Origin: Streptomyces marinisediminis
Lineage (GTDB): Bacteria > Actinomycetota > Actinomycetes > Streptomycetales > Streptomycetaceae
Length of the DNA: 64,000 bases
Assembly (NCBI RefSeq): GCF_026262575.1
Contig: NZ_JAPKFL010000022.1
Location: 1-64,000, forward strand
Direction of reading: 5' to 3'
Shown: one piece after another, positions 49,809-60,979 of the stretch
Layout of the letters: each line of letters starts with the position of its first letter
How positions within the stretch are numbered: the first letter of the stretch is position 1
Program-made: the position numbers and the translations under genes
The notes under the pieces: generated by a model
The model's database searches: none
What the model was told of the DNA's origin: nothing
The model's input: the letters and a program-made list of their open reading frames with translations, nothing else

Positions 49809-49814
49809 GCCCCC

Positions 49815-49820
49815 AGCCTA
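49815..49820 (-). promoter_or_regulatory. -10 element TAGGCT of folP, leaderless
   Basis: TAGGCT on the minus strand, 6 bases, then ATG 49808. Confidence 0.5.
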
Positions 49821-49999
49821 GAGGTGCCGCCCGTCCGTCCCGCCCCGGTCTCGCCGCCCCCTCACCGAGCGGAGCCGACGGCCGTGCCACCGCCCGAGCG
49901 CGGCCGAAGGCGGACCTCGTCGACGGCGGCGCGGCCGCCGGCGCCCGCCGCGCCGCCCGCGCCCCGCACGCGGGCCCACGGCGGCCGGGCCACGGCCCG

Positions 50000-50605
50000 T
50001 CAGCGCGCCATGATCAGGCTCATCGCCTCCGAGCGGGTGGCCGCGTCGCGGAGCTGGCCGCGCACCGCCGAGGTGAGCGTCTTGGCGCCGGGCTTGCGCA
50101 CCCCGCGCATCGTCATGCACATGTGCTCGCACTCGATGACGACGACCACGCCGCGCGGCTCCAGGATGCGCATCATCGAGTCCGCGATCTGCGTCGTCAG
50201 CCGCTCCTGCACCTGCGGGCGGCGGGCGTACACGTCCACCAGCCGGGCCAGCTTGGACAGGCCGGTGATCTTGCCCTCCGTGGAGGGGATGTAGCCGATG
50301 TGCGCGAAGCCGACGAAGGGCACCAGGTGGTGCTCGCAGGTGCTGAGCACCTCGATGTCGCGCACCAGCACCAGCTCGTCGTGGCCCAGGTCGAACGTGG
50401 TGGTCAGCACGTCCTCCGGGCGTTGCCGCAGGCCGGCGAATATCTCCCGGTAGGCCCGCGCGACCCGGGCCGGGGTCTCGCGCAGGCCCTCGCGGTCCGG
50501 GTTCTCCCCGATGGCGATGAGCAGCTCGCGCACGGCGCTCTCGGCCCGCTTGTCGTCGAACTCGCCGATCTCGCCCTCACCGGCCAGATTCACCGGATCG
50601 ATCAT
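50000..50605 (-). CDS. folE: GTP cyclohydrolase I FolE
   Basis: FolE converts GTP to dihydroneopterin triphosphate, the first folate step. The 201-residue protein has the zinc ligands in VLSTCEHHLVPFVGFAHIGY, SKLARLVDVYARRPQVQERL and EHMCMTMRGVRKPGAKT with the third ligand Cys. ATG 50605 with GAGGAC upstream is preferred over an in-frame TTG at 50626. It lies 108 bases after ftsH on the same strand. Confidence 0.96.
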   Translation of the reverse strand: MIDPVNLAGEGEIGEFDDKRAESAVRELLIAIGENPDREGLRETPARVARAYREIFAGLRQRPEDVLTTTFDLGHDELVLVRDIEVLSTCEHHLVPFVGFAHIGYIPSTEGKITGLSKLARLVDVYARRPQVQERLTTQIADSMMRILEPRGVVVVIECEHMCMTMRGVRKPGAKTLTSAVRGQLRDAATRSEAMSLIMAR

Positions 50606-50713
50606 GGGTGTCCTCGTTTTCGTCAAAGGTCCGCGCGCACGACTCGCGCCCCACAGGTGAGAACCCGAGGGGCGCGGTGCGCATTCCGGCCGCTGCGGCC
50701 GGGACGGTTCCGG

Positions 50714-52723
<2,010 letters not shown>

Positions 52724-52897
52724 CCATACGAGGCGGTGACGCCCCGTCCCTCCTGCCATCGTGAGTGGAAAAGACCGTCCCTCGGACGGTACCCCAGCAT
52801 GGTCCCCCGGCGCTCGCGGGCGTGAGGGGCGGGGCCGCCCTCCCCCGCTCCAACGGTGGGCGGCGGCGCCGTGTTCCCGAGGCCGGTGCCGATGCGC

Positions 52898-53452
52898 TCA
52901 GCCGCCGTAGACGTGCGGGGCCAGCGTGCCGACGAACGGCAGGTTGCGGTACTTCTCGGCGTAGTCGAGCCCGTAGCCGACGACGAACTCGTTGGGGATG
53001 TCGAAGCCCACCCAGGCGACGTCGATGTCCACCTTGGCCGCCTCGGGCTTGCGCAGCAGCGTGCACACCCTCAGCGACGCCGGCTCGCGCGAGCCCAGGT
53101 TGGACAGCAGCCAGGAGAGCGTCAGCCCGGAGTCGATGATGTCCTCGACGATCAGGACGTCGCGCCCCTTGATGTCGGTGTCGAGGTCCTTGAGGATGCG
53201 CACCACGCCCGAGGACTGGGTCCCGGCGCCGTAGGAGGACACCGCCATCCAGTCCATCGTCACCGGGGTGCGCAGGGCCCGGGCCAGGTCGGCCATCACC
53301 ATGACGGCGCCCTTGAGGACGCCGACGATGAGCAGGTCCCTGCCCGCGTACTCCGCGTCGATGCGCTCGGCCAGCTCGGCCAGCTTCGCGTCGATCTCTT
53401 CCTTGGTGATGAGCACCGACTCCAGGTCGGCGCCCATGTCCTTGTCGTCCAC
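52898..53452 (-). CDS. hpt: Hypoxanthine phosphoribosyltransferase
   Basis: Purine salvage enzyme that makes IMP or GMP from the base and PRPP. The 184-residue protein has VGVLKGAVMVMADLARAL, the flexible loop SSYGAGTQSSGVVRI, the PRPP motif VLIVEDIIDSGLTL and the base-contact VDIDVAWVGFDIPNEFVVGY. GTG 53452. It lies 21 bases after tilS and 174 bases before ftsH, the tilS-hpt-ftsH order conserved in many Gram-positive bacteria. Confidence 0.95.
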   Translation of the reverse strand: MDDKDMGADLESVLITKEEIDAKLAELAERIDAEYAGRDLLIVGVLKGAVMVMADLARALRTPVTMDWMAVSSYGAGTQSSGVVRILKDLDTDIKGRDVLIVEDIIDSGLTLSWLLSNLGSREPASLRVCTLLRKPEAAKVDIDVAWVGFDIPNEFVVGYGLDYAEKYRNLPFVGTLAPHVYGG

Positions 53453-53473
53453 CCTGCTGCTCTCGCTCGTCGC

Positions 53474-54637
53474 TCAGCTCTCGCTCCGCCGGAGGACCAG
53501 TGTGCCACCCTGCCGCAGCGCCTCGACGCGCCCGGGCAGGTTCAGCGCCCGCTGGCCGCGCCAGGCGGTCAGCAGCCGGTCGGCCTCCTCGATGTGCCGG
53601 GCGAACAGCGACCCGGCCGGGGCGCCCGCCGCGATGGCCGCCCGGCGCAGCACCCGGCGGCGCACCGCGGGCGGCAGGGCGTGCAGCGGCGCGACCTCCA
53701 GGGCGACGGCGCCCGGGGGCCCGGCGGCGGGCGCGCGGCGGACGGCGCGCTCGGCGTCCGCGGCCCAGGCGTCCAGGGCGTCGGCGTCGTCACGGGAGAG
53801 CCGCGCGGTGCGGGCCAGGGCCTCGGTGACGCCCTTGCCGAGCGCCTTCTCCAGCGTGGGCATGGCCTCGTGCCGCACCCGGGAGCGGGTGAAGGCGGGG
53901 TCGGTGTTGTGCGGGTCGTCCCACACCGGCAGCGACTGCGCCAGGCACGCGGTGCGCGTCGTCTGCCGGTCGACGGCCAGGAACGGGCGGCGGTAGCGGC
54001 GCTCGGTGCCGGGCGCGCCGGTGAGCGAGCCGGAGACGCCTGCCATCCCGGCCAGCGAGCGGGTGCCGGAGCCGCGGGCGAGGCCGAGGAGCACCGTCTC
54101 GGCCTGGTCGTCGCGGGTGTGGCCGAGCAGCACGGCGGCGGCTCCGGTGCGCTCGGCGGCGGCGTCCAGCGCCGCGTAGCGGGCGTCGCGGGCGGCGGCC
54201 TCCGGGCCGGCGCCGGGGCCCACGGTGACGGACACCGCCTCGACGGGCGCGAGGCCGAGGGCGCTCAGCCGCTCGGCGACCTCGTGGGCGCGGGCGGCGG
54301 AGCCGTCCTGGAGGCCGTGGTCGACGGTGACGGCGCCGGCGCGGACGCCGAGCTTGGGCGCCTCGAAGGCCAGGGCGGAGGCGAGCGCCATGGAGTCGGC
54401 GCCGCCGGAGCACGCCACGAGCACGAGCGGCCCGTCCGGCTCGGCGGCGGTGGCGGCCCGGGCGGCGGCCGTGGCGGTCGGCGCGGCGGCGGTCGGCGCG
54501 GTGGTGACCGGCGCGGCGGCGGCCGTGGCGGCCGGAACCGGGGCGGCGGTGGTGCGGGGCGACGTCTCGGTGAGCACGTCGGCGAGGGTGCGGCGAACCG
54601 CCAGGCGTATCGCGGCGACCGCGGGATGAGGACCCAT
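53474..54637 (-). CDS. tilS: tRNA(Ile)-lysidine synthetase TilS, with Ala/Thr-rich N-terminal insertion
   Basis: TilS changes C34 of the minor isoleucine tRNA to lysidine so that it reads AUA. The 387-residue protein has the PP-loop LVACSGGADSMALASALAFE, VDHGLQDGSA and LGHTRDDQAETVLLGLARGS. The RPFL loop and VWDDPHNTDPAFTRSRVRHE complete the N-terminal catalytic domain. About 45 Ala/Thr/Pro-rich residues (24-68) are inserted between the first helix and the PP-loop strand; most homologues have almost nothing there. ATG 54637. First gene of the tilS-hpt-ftsH run. Confidence 0.93.
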   Translation of the reverse strand: MGPHPAVAAIRLAVRRTLADVLTETSPRTTAAPVPAATAAAAPVTTAPTAAAPTATAAARAATAAEPDGPLVLVACSGGADSMALASALAFEAPKLGVRAGAVTVDHGLQDGSAARAHEVAERLSALGLAPVEAVSVTVGPGAGPEAAARDARYAALDAAAERTGAAAVLLGHTRDDQAETVLLGLARGSGTRSLAGMAGVSGSLTGAPGTERRYRRPFLAVDRQTTRTACLAQSLPVWDDPHNTDPAFTRSRVRHEAMPTLEKALGKGVTEALARTARLSRDDADALDAWAADAERAVRRAPAAGPPGAVALEVAPLHALPPAVRRRVLRRAAIAAGAPAGSLFARHIEEADRLLTAWRGQRALNLPGRVEALRQGGTLVLRRSES

Positions 54638-54996
54638 GTCCGTTCACTTCCTCGAATGCTGCTGGGGGGTGGGGCGCGGGACGCCGGGGCGGCCACCGGG
54701 GCCGCCGGAGCGCCGACGCCGTCCGCCCGCCGCCCCGACCGTCACGCTGGGTGGGTCGATGGTGACAGAGCAGGACGATGGCTTTGAGCATCGCACGCGG
54801 CCACACCCGGCAACGGTCCCTCGGACGGGTGATTTCGGCGCCCGGCGGCATCCGGCCGACCGGGTTACGGCGTCCTGGCTGCGGCGCCCTGGCTGCGGCG
54901 CCCTCCCTGCCCTGGCTACGGCGCCCTCCCTGCGGCCTCCGCCCACGCCCGCCCCCGCGGGCGGCCCGGTGGAGGGCCGCCCGCCCCGGCGCGCCC
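54638..54996. other. tilS upstream region with short repeats
   Basis: About 360 bases hold the presumed tilS promoter region and the 3' flank of the DUF2342 gene. CTGGCTGCGGCGCC occurs at 54875-54888 and 54889-54902, with a one-base variant at 54912-54925. No supported gene. Confidence 0.5.
54875..54925. repeat. Three copies of a 14-bp motif CTGGCT(G/A)CGGCGCC
   Basis: Two copies abut and the third follows after 9 bases. The block lies about 240 bases upstream of tilS and 70 bases past the DUF2342 gene stop. Confidence 0.8.
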
Positions 54997-56145
54997 CTAC
55001 GACGCGGCCGGGCGGTGCACCCGCGCCACCCACCCGGCGGGGTCGGCGATCTCCGCCTTCGTCGGCAGCGTGTTGGGCGAGGTCCACACCCGGTTGAAGC
55101 CGTCCATGCCGACCTCGTCCACGACGGCCCGCACGAACCGCGCCCCGTCGCGGTACTGGCGCAGCTTGGCGTCCAGCCCCAGCAGCCGGCGCAGCACCTG
55201 GTCGAGCCGGCCGGCCCCGGCCTGGCGGCGCTTTTGGAACTTCTCCCGGATCTCGCCCACCGAGGGCACGACCTCCGGGCCGACCCCGTCCATCACCACG
55301 TCGGCGTGGCCCTCCAGCAAGGACATGACGGCGGTCAGCCGCTCCAGCACCTCGCGCTGCCCCGGCGTCTGCACCAGGTCGACCAGGCTGCGCCCGCCCC
55401 CGTCGCCCCGGTCCGCCGCGTCCTGCGCGCCGTCCGGGCGGTTGCCGGTGAACGCCTGCGCGGCCTCGCGCAGCCGCTCCAGCAGCGTCGAGGGGTCGAC
55501 GTCGGTCTCCGCGAGGAAGGCGTGGACCTCGCCCTCCAGGTGGTCGCGCAGCCAGGGCACGGCCGTGAACTGGGTGCGGTGGGTCTCTTCGTGGAGGCTC
55601 ACCCACAGGCGGAAGTCGTGCGGGTCCACCTCCAGCTCGCGCTCGACGTGCACGATGTTGGGCGCCACCAGCAGCAGGCGGCCACCCTCCGTGCCGGGCA
55701 GGTCCCGGCTGGGCGGGGCGAACGTCTCGTACTGGCCGAGGACGCGCGAGGCCATGAAGGACAGCAGCATGCCCACCTCGACGCCGGCGAGCTTGCCGCC
55801 CACGGCGCCGAGCACCGCGCCGCCGGGGGCGGCGCCGCGCCGCTCGCGCACCTTCTCCAGCAGCGGGGACAAAAGCTGGCGGAACCCGGCCACGTTCGCC
55901 TTGATCCAGCCGGGCCGGTCGACGACGAGGACGGGGGTGTCCGCCGCCGCGTCCGGCGGGGTGAGCCCGGTGTAGGAGCGCACGTGCTCCTCGGCGGCCA
56001 GCGCGTGGCGCCGCAGCTCGGCGACGATGGCGCGCGCCTCGTCCCGGCTCACCTCCGGGCCCGGCCGTACCAGGCGGGTCGCGGTCGCGACCGCGAGGTT
56101 CCAGTCGACCATGCTGTCGTGGCTGCCAAGGCTGAGCGGGCTCAC
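54997..56145 (-). CDS. DUF2342 zinc-dependent metallopeptidase-like protein
   Basis: A 382-residue protein with the HExxH motif in FRLWVSLHEETHRTQFTAVP and a second acidic-helix motif VMSLLEGHADVVMDGVGPEV, which together define the DUF2342 group (often named coenzyme F420 biosynthesis-associated protein). Substrate unknown; no signal peptide or membrane helix was seen, so it is probably cytoplasmic. GTG 56145 follows GGAGAG. Conserved beside tilS in actinobacteria. The C-terminal IADPAGWVARVHRPAA is typical of the family. Confidence 0.9.
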   Translation of the reverse strand: MSPLSLGSHDSMVDWNLAVATATRLVRPGPEVSRDEARAIVAELRRHALAAEEHVRSYTGLTPPDAAADTPVLVVDRPGWIKANVAGFRQLLSPLLEKVRERRGAAPGGAVLGAVGGKLAGVEVGMLLSFMASRVLGQYETFAPPSRDLPGTEGGRLLLVAPNIVHVERELEVDPHDFRLWVSLHEETHRTQFTAVPWLRDHLEGEVHAFLAETDVDPSTLLERLREAAQAFTGNRPDGAQDAADRGDGGGRSLVDLVQTPGQREVLERLTAVMSLLEGHADVVMDGVGPEVVPSVGEIREKFQKRRQAGAGRLDQVLRRLLGLDAKLRQYRDGARFVRAVVDEVGMDGFNRVWTSPNTLPTKAEIADPAGWVARVHRPAAS

Positions 56146-56348
56146 AGGCTCTCCACCGTTCGAACGCCGGGGCTGGTCATGCCTTCACCGTACGGCGTCC
56201 CCGGTGACGGGCACAGTCCGCTGGGCGTACGCCGGGCGCGCGCCCCCGCGTCACGGCGGCGCGCGGCACGGCCCCACGACGGCCCCGGCACGGTCCGCCG
56301 CGCCGTGGCCCCGGTGCGGCGCGCGGCCCGGCGCGCGCCCGCGCGGGG

Positions 56349-57878
56349 TCAGCGGCAGCCGCAGGCGGCGACGGTGGTGGCCAGGCGGTCGAGCGTGTCC
56401 TGGACGGCGGGTCCGGTGGCGCCGGTGGTGAGGAAGGCGAAGGACAGCAGCCGGCCGTCGGCGGCCACCACCAGCCCGGCCAGGGTGTTCACCCCGGTGA
56501 GCGTGCCCGTCTTGGCCCGCACCAGCCCGGCGGCGGCGCCGGTGTCCGCGCCGTCGTAGCGCCCGCCGAGGGTGCCGGTGAACCCGGCCACGGGCAGCCC
56601 GGTCAGCAGCGGGCGCAGGGCGGGGTGGTCGGGTCCCGCGGCGGTGGCCAGGAGCGCGGACAGGAAGCTCGCGGGCACCGCGCTCTCCCGGCTGAGCCCG
56701 CTGCCGTCGGCGAAGACGGCGCCGTCGACCGGCAGCCCGAGCGAGCCGAGCACCTCCCGCGTGGCGGCCCGGACGCCGCGGAAGTCCGCGGGGCGGCCGG
56801 TGGCGCGGGCGGTGTGCCGGGCCAGCGCCTCGGCCACGTCGTTGTCGCTGTGCGTCAGCATGGACTCCACCAGCGCCGCCAGCGGAGCCGATCGGGTGAC
56901 GCCGAGTGCGTCCGCGTCCCGGGGGGCGCGGGCCCGGAGCGTGCGCCCGGTGTCCACGCCGCGCTCGGCGAGCAGCTCCGCGAAGCGTCCGGCGGTGGCC
57001 GCGGCCGGGTCGGCGGCGCGCGGCGCGGGCCCGTGGCGGGAGTCGTCGGTGCGGGCCGCGTTGAGCATGAGCGGGGTGAGCGGGGCGATGTTGGGGTTGA
57101 CGCCGATGGGGTGGCGGCCGGGGCCGGAGTAGCCGGAGACGTCGTAGGCCAGGGCTCGCGGTGCCCGCTCACCGGCGCGCACGGCGCGCGCCGTGGCGTC
57201 GGCCAGCCGGGCCAGCCGCTCCTCGGTCAGCGTCGGGTCGCCGCCGCCCACCAGGACGACGCGGCGCTCGTCGGCGTCCCACACGGTGCGGGTGGCCAGC
57301 CGGTGGTCGGGGCCGAGCGCGGTGAGCGCGGCGGCGGCGGTGGCCAGCTTGATCGTGGACGCCGGTACGACGGGTTCGCGACCGCCCGCCTCGAACAGCT
57401 CCTCACCGGTGGCGACGTCGACCACGGAGGCGGTCGCGGTGCGGCCGAGCGCGGGGTCGTCCAGGCCGTCCAGGAGGGGCCGCAGCGCCTGGGCGAGCCC
57501 CGCCCGGGTGGGGGCCGCCGCGCCGTCGCCGGCCGGGGCGAGCACGGGCCGGGCGCTGGGGGCGGGGGCGTCGTCCCGGTGGCCGCGGGGCGCTCGGGCG
57601 TCCTCGGTGTGGCGCACGCCACTGTCCGCCTCCAGGGTGACCGCGCGACTCCGTTCGGCCGTACGCTGACCCGAGTCCCACGGGCCCGCGGCGGTCACCG
57701 CGCCGAGGGACACCGCCAGACCGGCGGCGGCCGAGCCCGCCGTCAGCCCCCAGGTGCGGCGTCGCTGCGGCGGCACCGTCCGCCAGCGCTGCCGGACGGC
57801 CCGCACCCACCGCGCCCCGGCCCGCCGGACGGTGCCGCGGAACGTGCCGTGCGAACCGTTCCCGGGTGTACCCAGCAC
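56349..57878 (-). CDS. dacB: D-alanyl-D-alanine carboxypeptidase/endopeptidase (PBP4, DacB type)
   Basis: A class C penicillin-binding protein that trims peptidoglycan cross-links. The active-site motifs are SxxK in VVPASTIKLATAA, SxN in MLTHSDNDVAEAL and KTG in GLVRAKTGTLTGV. The long insertion between the first two is typical of PBP4. About 60 basic residues precede a membrane helix/signal (WGLTAGSAAAGLAVSLGAVT), then an Ala/Pro/Arg-rich linker. The frame is open to GTG 57923; GTG 57878 with AAAGGGGC upstream is preferred but not certain. Divergent from ppa. Confidence 0.9.
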   Translation of the reverse strand: MLGTPGNGSHGTFRGTVRRAGARWVRAVRQRWRTVPPQRRRTWGLTAGSAAAGLAVSLGAVTAAGPWDSGQRTAERSRAVTLEADSGVRHTEDARAPRGHRDDAPAPSARPVLAPAGDGAAAPTRAGLAQALRPLLDGLDDPALGRTATASVVDVATGEELFEAGGREPVVPASTIKLATAAAALTALGPDHRLATRTVWDADERRVVLVGGGDPTLTEERLARLADATARAVRAGERAPRALAYDVSGYSGPGRHPIGVNPNIAPLTPLMLNAARTDDSRHGPAPRAADPAAATAGRFAELLAERGVDTGRTLRARAPRDADALGVTRSAPLAALVESMLTHSDNDVAEALARHTARATGRPADFRGVRAATREVLGSLGLPVDGAVFADGSGLSRESAVPASFLSALLATAAGPDHPALRPLLTGLPVAGFTGTLGGRYDGADTGAAAGLVRAKTGTLTGVNTLAGLVVAADGRLLSFAFLTTGATGPAVQDTLDRLATTVAACGCR

Positions 57879-57964
57879 CTCGGACCAGCCCCTTTCGCGA
57901 GCACACACCTGCGTGGGGGACACTTAATCACCAGAGAATGTGTTGATCACGGAGGAGCCTCCCA

Positions 57965-58459
57965 GTGGAGTTCGACGTCACCATCGAGATCCCGAAGGGT
58001 TCGCGGAACAAGTACGAGGTGGACCACGAGACCGGGCGCATCCGCCTGGACCGTCACCTGTTCACCTCGACCGTCTACCCGGCCGACTACGGGTTCGTCG
58101 ACGGCACGCTCGGCGAGGACGGCGACCCGCTGGACGCGCTCGTGCTCCTGGACGAGCCGACGTTCCCCGGGTGCATCATCCGCTGCCGCGCGATCGGCAT
58201 GTTCCGGATGACGGACGAGGCCGGCGGCGACGACAAGCTGCTGTGCGTCCCGGCGTCCGACCCGCGCATGGAGCACCTGCGCGACATCCACCACGTCTCG
58301 GAGTTCGACCGGCTGGAGATCCAGCACTTCTTCGAGGTGTACAAGGACCTGGAGCCCGGCAAGTCCGTCGAGGGGGCGGACTGGGTGGGCCGCGCCGACG
58401 CCGAGGCGGAGGTCGAGGCCTCGGTCAAGCGCCTGGAGGCCTCCGGCTCCGCGCACTGA
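57965..58459 (+). CDS. ppa: Inorganic pyrophosphatase
   Basis: Family I soluble pyrophosphatase that pulls biosynthetic reactions forward. The 164-residue protein has VTIEIPKGSRNKYEVDHETG, the metal-binding YPADYGFVDGTLGEDGDPLD and CRAIGMFRMTDEAGGDDKLL. GTG 57965 follows a strong GGAGGAG at 57951-57957. Divergent from dacB with an 86-base gap that is one of the more AT-containing stretches of the window. Confidence 0.97.
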   Translation: MEFDVTIEIPKGSRNKYEVDHETGRIRLDRHLFTSTVYPADYGFVDGTLGEDGDPLDALVLLDEPTFPGCIIRCRAIGMFRMTDEAGGDDKLLCVPASDPRMEHLRDIHHVSEFDRLEIQHFFEVYKDLEPGKSVEGADWVGRADAEAEVEASVKRLEASGSAH

Positions 58460-58615
58460 CGCCGGCCGCGCACACCGGCTGACGACCGGGCCGGGCGCGC
58501 GGGGCACCGCCCCGCGTGCCCGGCCCGTACGCGTGCCCGGCCCGTACGGGTGCCGGGACGGCGGCGGGCGGGGCCGCGCGTGCCGCTCCGGCGGAGCCGG
58601 GCCGACCGCGCCGGG

Positions 58616-60325
58616 TCAGAAGCCGCGCGTGCGCTTGGCGGCGCGGCGGCCCGGCAGCGGCGTCTCCGCGCCGGGGGCGTGGATGAACAGCCGGGCGAGC
58701 TCGGCGCCGAGGTTGACGCCGATGGCGATGGCCAGGGCGAGGGCGGCGGCCGTCGACAGGAACTGGAACCCGCCGTTGACGTTGCCCTCCGCGATGTTGA
58801 GCAGCCCGTAGTACGTGGCGCTGCCGGGCAGCAGCGGGCCGATCGCCGCCGTCACGTAGGGCAGCGCCGAGACGAACTGGTAGCGGGACAGCAACTGCCC
58901 GAACAGGCCGACCAGGCCCGCGGCGATGACGGTGGCGAACACCGGGTCGAGGTCGGCGGTCTGCGTGAGCGAGCCGTAGACCAGCCAGGCCACGCCTCCG
59001 TTGAGCGTGGCCCACGCCACCGTGGCCCGCTCCTGCTGGAGCAGCACGCAGAACGCCAGGGCCAGCAGCATGGCGGCCGCGAGCTGGATCCCGGGGCGCT
59101 CGCGGGAGGTCTGCTCGTCCGGGGTGAACTCGCCGCCCAGCAGGTCCCCGATGTAGAGGATCATCAGCACGCCGCAGACGATGCCGACGATCAGGTACAC
59201 CACCTCCAGCAGCCGGGCGGAGGCGGTGATGTAGAACCCGGTCAGCCCGTCGTGCACGGCGGCCACCAGGGCTCGTCCGGGGATCAGCGCGAACAGGCCG
59301 CCGGTGACGACGGCGGAGGCGCGGGCGCCCTCCAGCCACGGGTGGTCGAGCAGGACGACGCTGACCCCTATCGCGGCCGGCGGCATGGCGGCGGCCACGA
59401 ACTGGTAAAACTCCGGCAGCCCGCGGCTGGAGGCGAACCAGGCGAGCCGGTCACCGAGCATGGCGCCGATGGCGGCGAGCACGAACACCGTCGGGCCACC
59501 GCCCACCAGCGTCGACGCCGCCCCGGCCAGCACGCCGCTGGCCAGGGTCAGCGCACCCTTGGAGTAGGGGTGCCGGTTGCGCCGGATCTCCGCGAGGCGC
59601 CGGTAGGCCTCCTCCAGCGAGACGGCGTCCTCCTCCTCGGAGGTGATGTCGGCCACCAGCCGGTACACGGCGGCCAGCCGCGTGTAGTCGGTGCCCCGGC
59701 GCCGCACGGTGCGGCTGAGCGTCACCGGGTCGTCCACCAGCGAGGGCTGGTGGGTGATGGAGATCAGGGTGAAGGTGACGGTGGGCTCGCAGCGGTCGAG
59801 CCCGTAGGCGTGGGCGACGCCGAACATCGCCGCCTCGACGTCCTCGGCGCCCTCGCCGCCGGCGAGCAGCAGCTCGCCGATGCGCAGCGTGAGGTCCAGG
59901 ACGCGGGGCACCGGCGGGCCCGTCTCGCCCTCGGCGCGCGGCGCGCGCTCGGGTGGCGCCGGCCGCTCGCCCAGCGGCAGCCGCACCATGGTGCGCATGC
60001 GGTCCTGCCAGGGCGCGTTGCGCTTGCTCAGCCGCACGAGCGGTATCCCGGTGGCCGGGGTGTAGTCGGCGTACTCGCCGCCGTGCTGCTCCCCCCGGAA
60101 GCGGAAGGCACTGCCCTGCGGCTCCTGCGGCCGGGGGCGGAAGCCCTCGGGGAGCGCGAACTCGGACGTGGGGTGCTCGTCCTCGGCGGGAACCGGCGGC
60201 AGCGGAACCCCGACCGGCGGGGTGAAGGCGCTGTGCGCCTCGTCGGACTGGGGCTTGGCCTCCTCGGCCTCCTCGCCCTCCTTCGGCTGTCCGGTGCCGT
60301 CCTTCCTGCGGGGGTCGACGACCAC
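58616..60325 (-). CDS. Threonine/serine exporter family membrane protein
   Basis: A 569-residue ThrE-type protein. About 140 hydrophilic residues precede the conserved domain (LDLTLRIGELLLAGGEGAED), then about ten membrane helices in two blocks: ThrE (GALTLASGVLAGAASTLVGG onward) and ThrE_2 (GIQLAAAMLLALAFCVLLQQ, PYVTAAIGPLLPGSATYYGL). Corynebacterium ThrE exports threonine and serine. The long Glu/Pro-rich N-terminus is an extension. GTG 60325 with AAGGAC upstream. Convergent with ppa. Confidence 0.9.
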   Translation of the reverse strand: MVVDPRRKDGTGQPKEGEEAEEAKPQSDEAHSAFTPPVGVPLPPVPAEDEHPTSEFALPEGFRPRPQEPQGSAFRFRGEQHGGEYADYTPATGIPLVRLSKRNAPWQDRMRTMVRLPLGERPAPPERAPRAEGETGPPVPRVLDLTLRIGELLLAGGEGAEDVEAAMFGVAHAYGLDRCEPTVTFTLISITHQPSLVDDPVTLSRTVRRRGTDYTRLAAVYRLVADITSEEEDAVSLEEAYRRLAEIRRNRHPYSKGALTLASGVLAGAASTLVGGGPTVFVLAAIGAMLGDRLAWFASSRGLPEFYQFVAAAMPPAAIGVSVVLLDHPWLEGARASAVVTGGLFALIPGRALVAAVHDGLTGFYITASARLLEVVYLIVGIVCGVLMILYIGDLLGGEFTPDEQTSRERPGIQLAAAMLLALAFCVLLQQERATVAWATLNGGVAWLVYGSLTQTADLDPVFATVIAAGLVGLFGQLLSRYQFVSALPYVTAAIGPLLPGSATYYGLLNIAEGNVNGGFQFLSTAAALALAIAIGVNLGAELARLFIHAPGAETPLPGRRAAKRTRGF

Positions 60326-60535
60326 TGTCCGTCCTTCTTCCTCTCCCTTCAGGCCCTTCCGCTGCGAAGCATAAGGCCACCCGCCCCGCCGACCGGGCGG
60401 GCGGCGGGGCGGGTGGCGGGGCGGGCGCCGCTTCCGGCCACGGCCCGGCCGCCCGGGGCGCCCCCTCCCGGGCCGGGCCGCCGCACGGGCGTGCCGCCCG
60501 CCCCCACGGGTGGGGGCGGACGGGCGCGGGGTGGA

Positions 60536-60979
60536 TCAGGCGGGCGGGTGGCCGTGTCGGGTGGCGTTGGCGACGATCGCGTCCCGGGTGTAGACGGCCA
60601 GGCCGGGCCTGGTCGTGTCGAAGTAGCGGGTGAAGCGCTCGTCCGCGACGTACATCTCGCCGAGGCAGACGTGCATCTGGTACCCGCAGTCGTAGTGGTG
60701 GGCGCCGAGCCAGGCGCGGTAGTCCTCGGCGACGTCCATCGCCTCCGGCGCGGTGGCCGGGACCCCGGCCTCCAGTAGCTCGGCCAGGCGCCGCTTGATG
60801 TCCTCGGCCTCCGCGCTGATCCGTCGCCAGTCCTCCTTGGTGTAGGACGCGCTGCGGCGCTGGGACTGCGCCCAGGCGTCGGTGCCGCCCCAGCGCCGCT
60901 CGGCCTCCTCGGCGTACTCGTCGGGGTCGAAGTCCCCGAAGACCTCGAACTTCTCCTCGGGGGTGAGGTTGATGCCCAT
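60536..60979 (-). other. TipAS, internal in-frame start within tipA
   Basis: The ATG at 60979 is codon 110 of TipAL and is preceded by GGAGG with 8-base spacing. In S. lividans the same position yields the abundant short form TipAS, which binds thiopeptides without DNA binding. Here it would give 147 residues. Its presence is inferred from the conserved start and ribosome binding site. Confidence 0.8.

Noticed and set aside
57951..57962. GGAGG-AG-CCTCC around the ppa ribosome binding site as a sequestering hairpin
   Set aside because: The loop would be only two bases, so a stable hairpin is not possible; it is most simply a strong Shine-Dalgarno followed by C-rich sequence.
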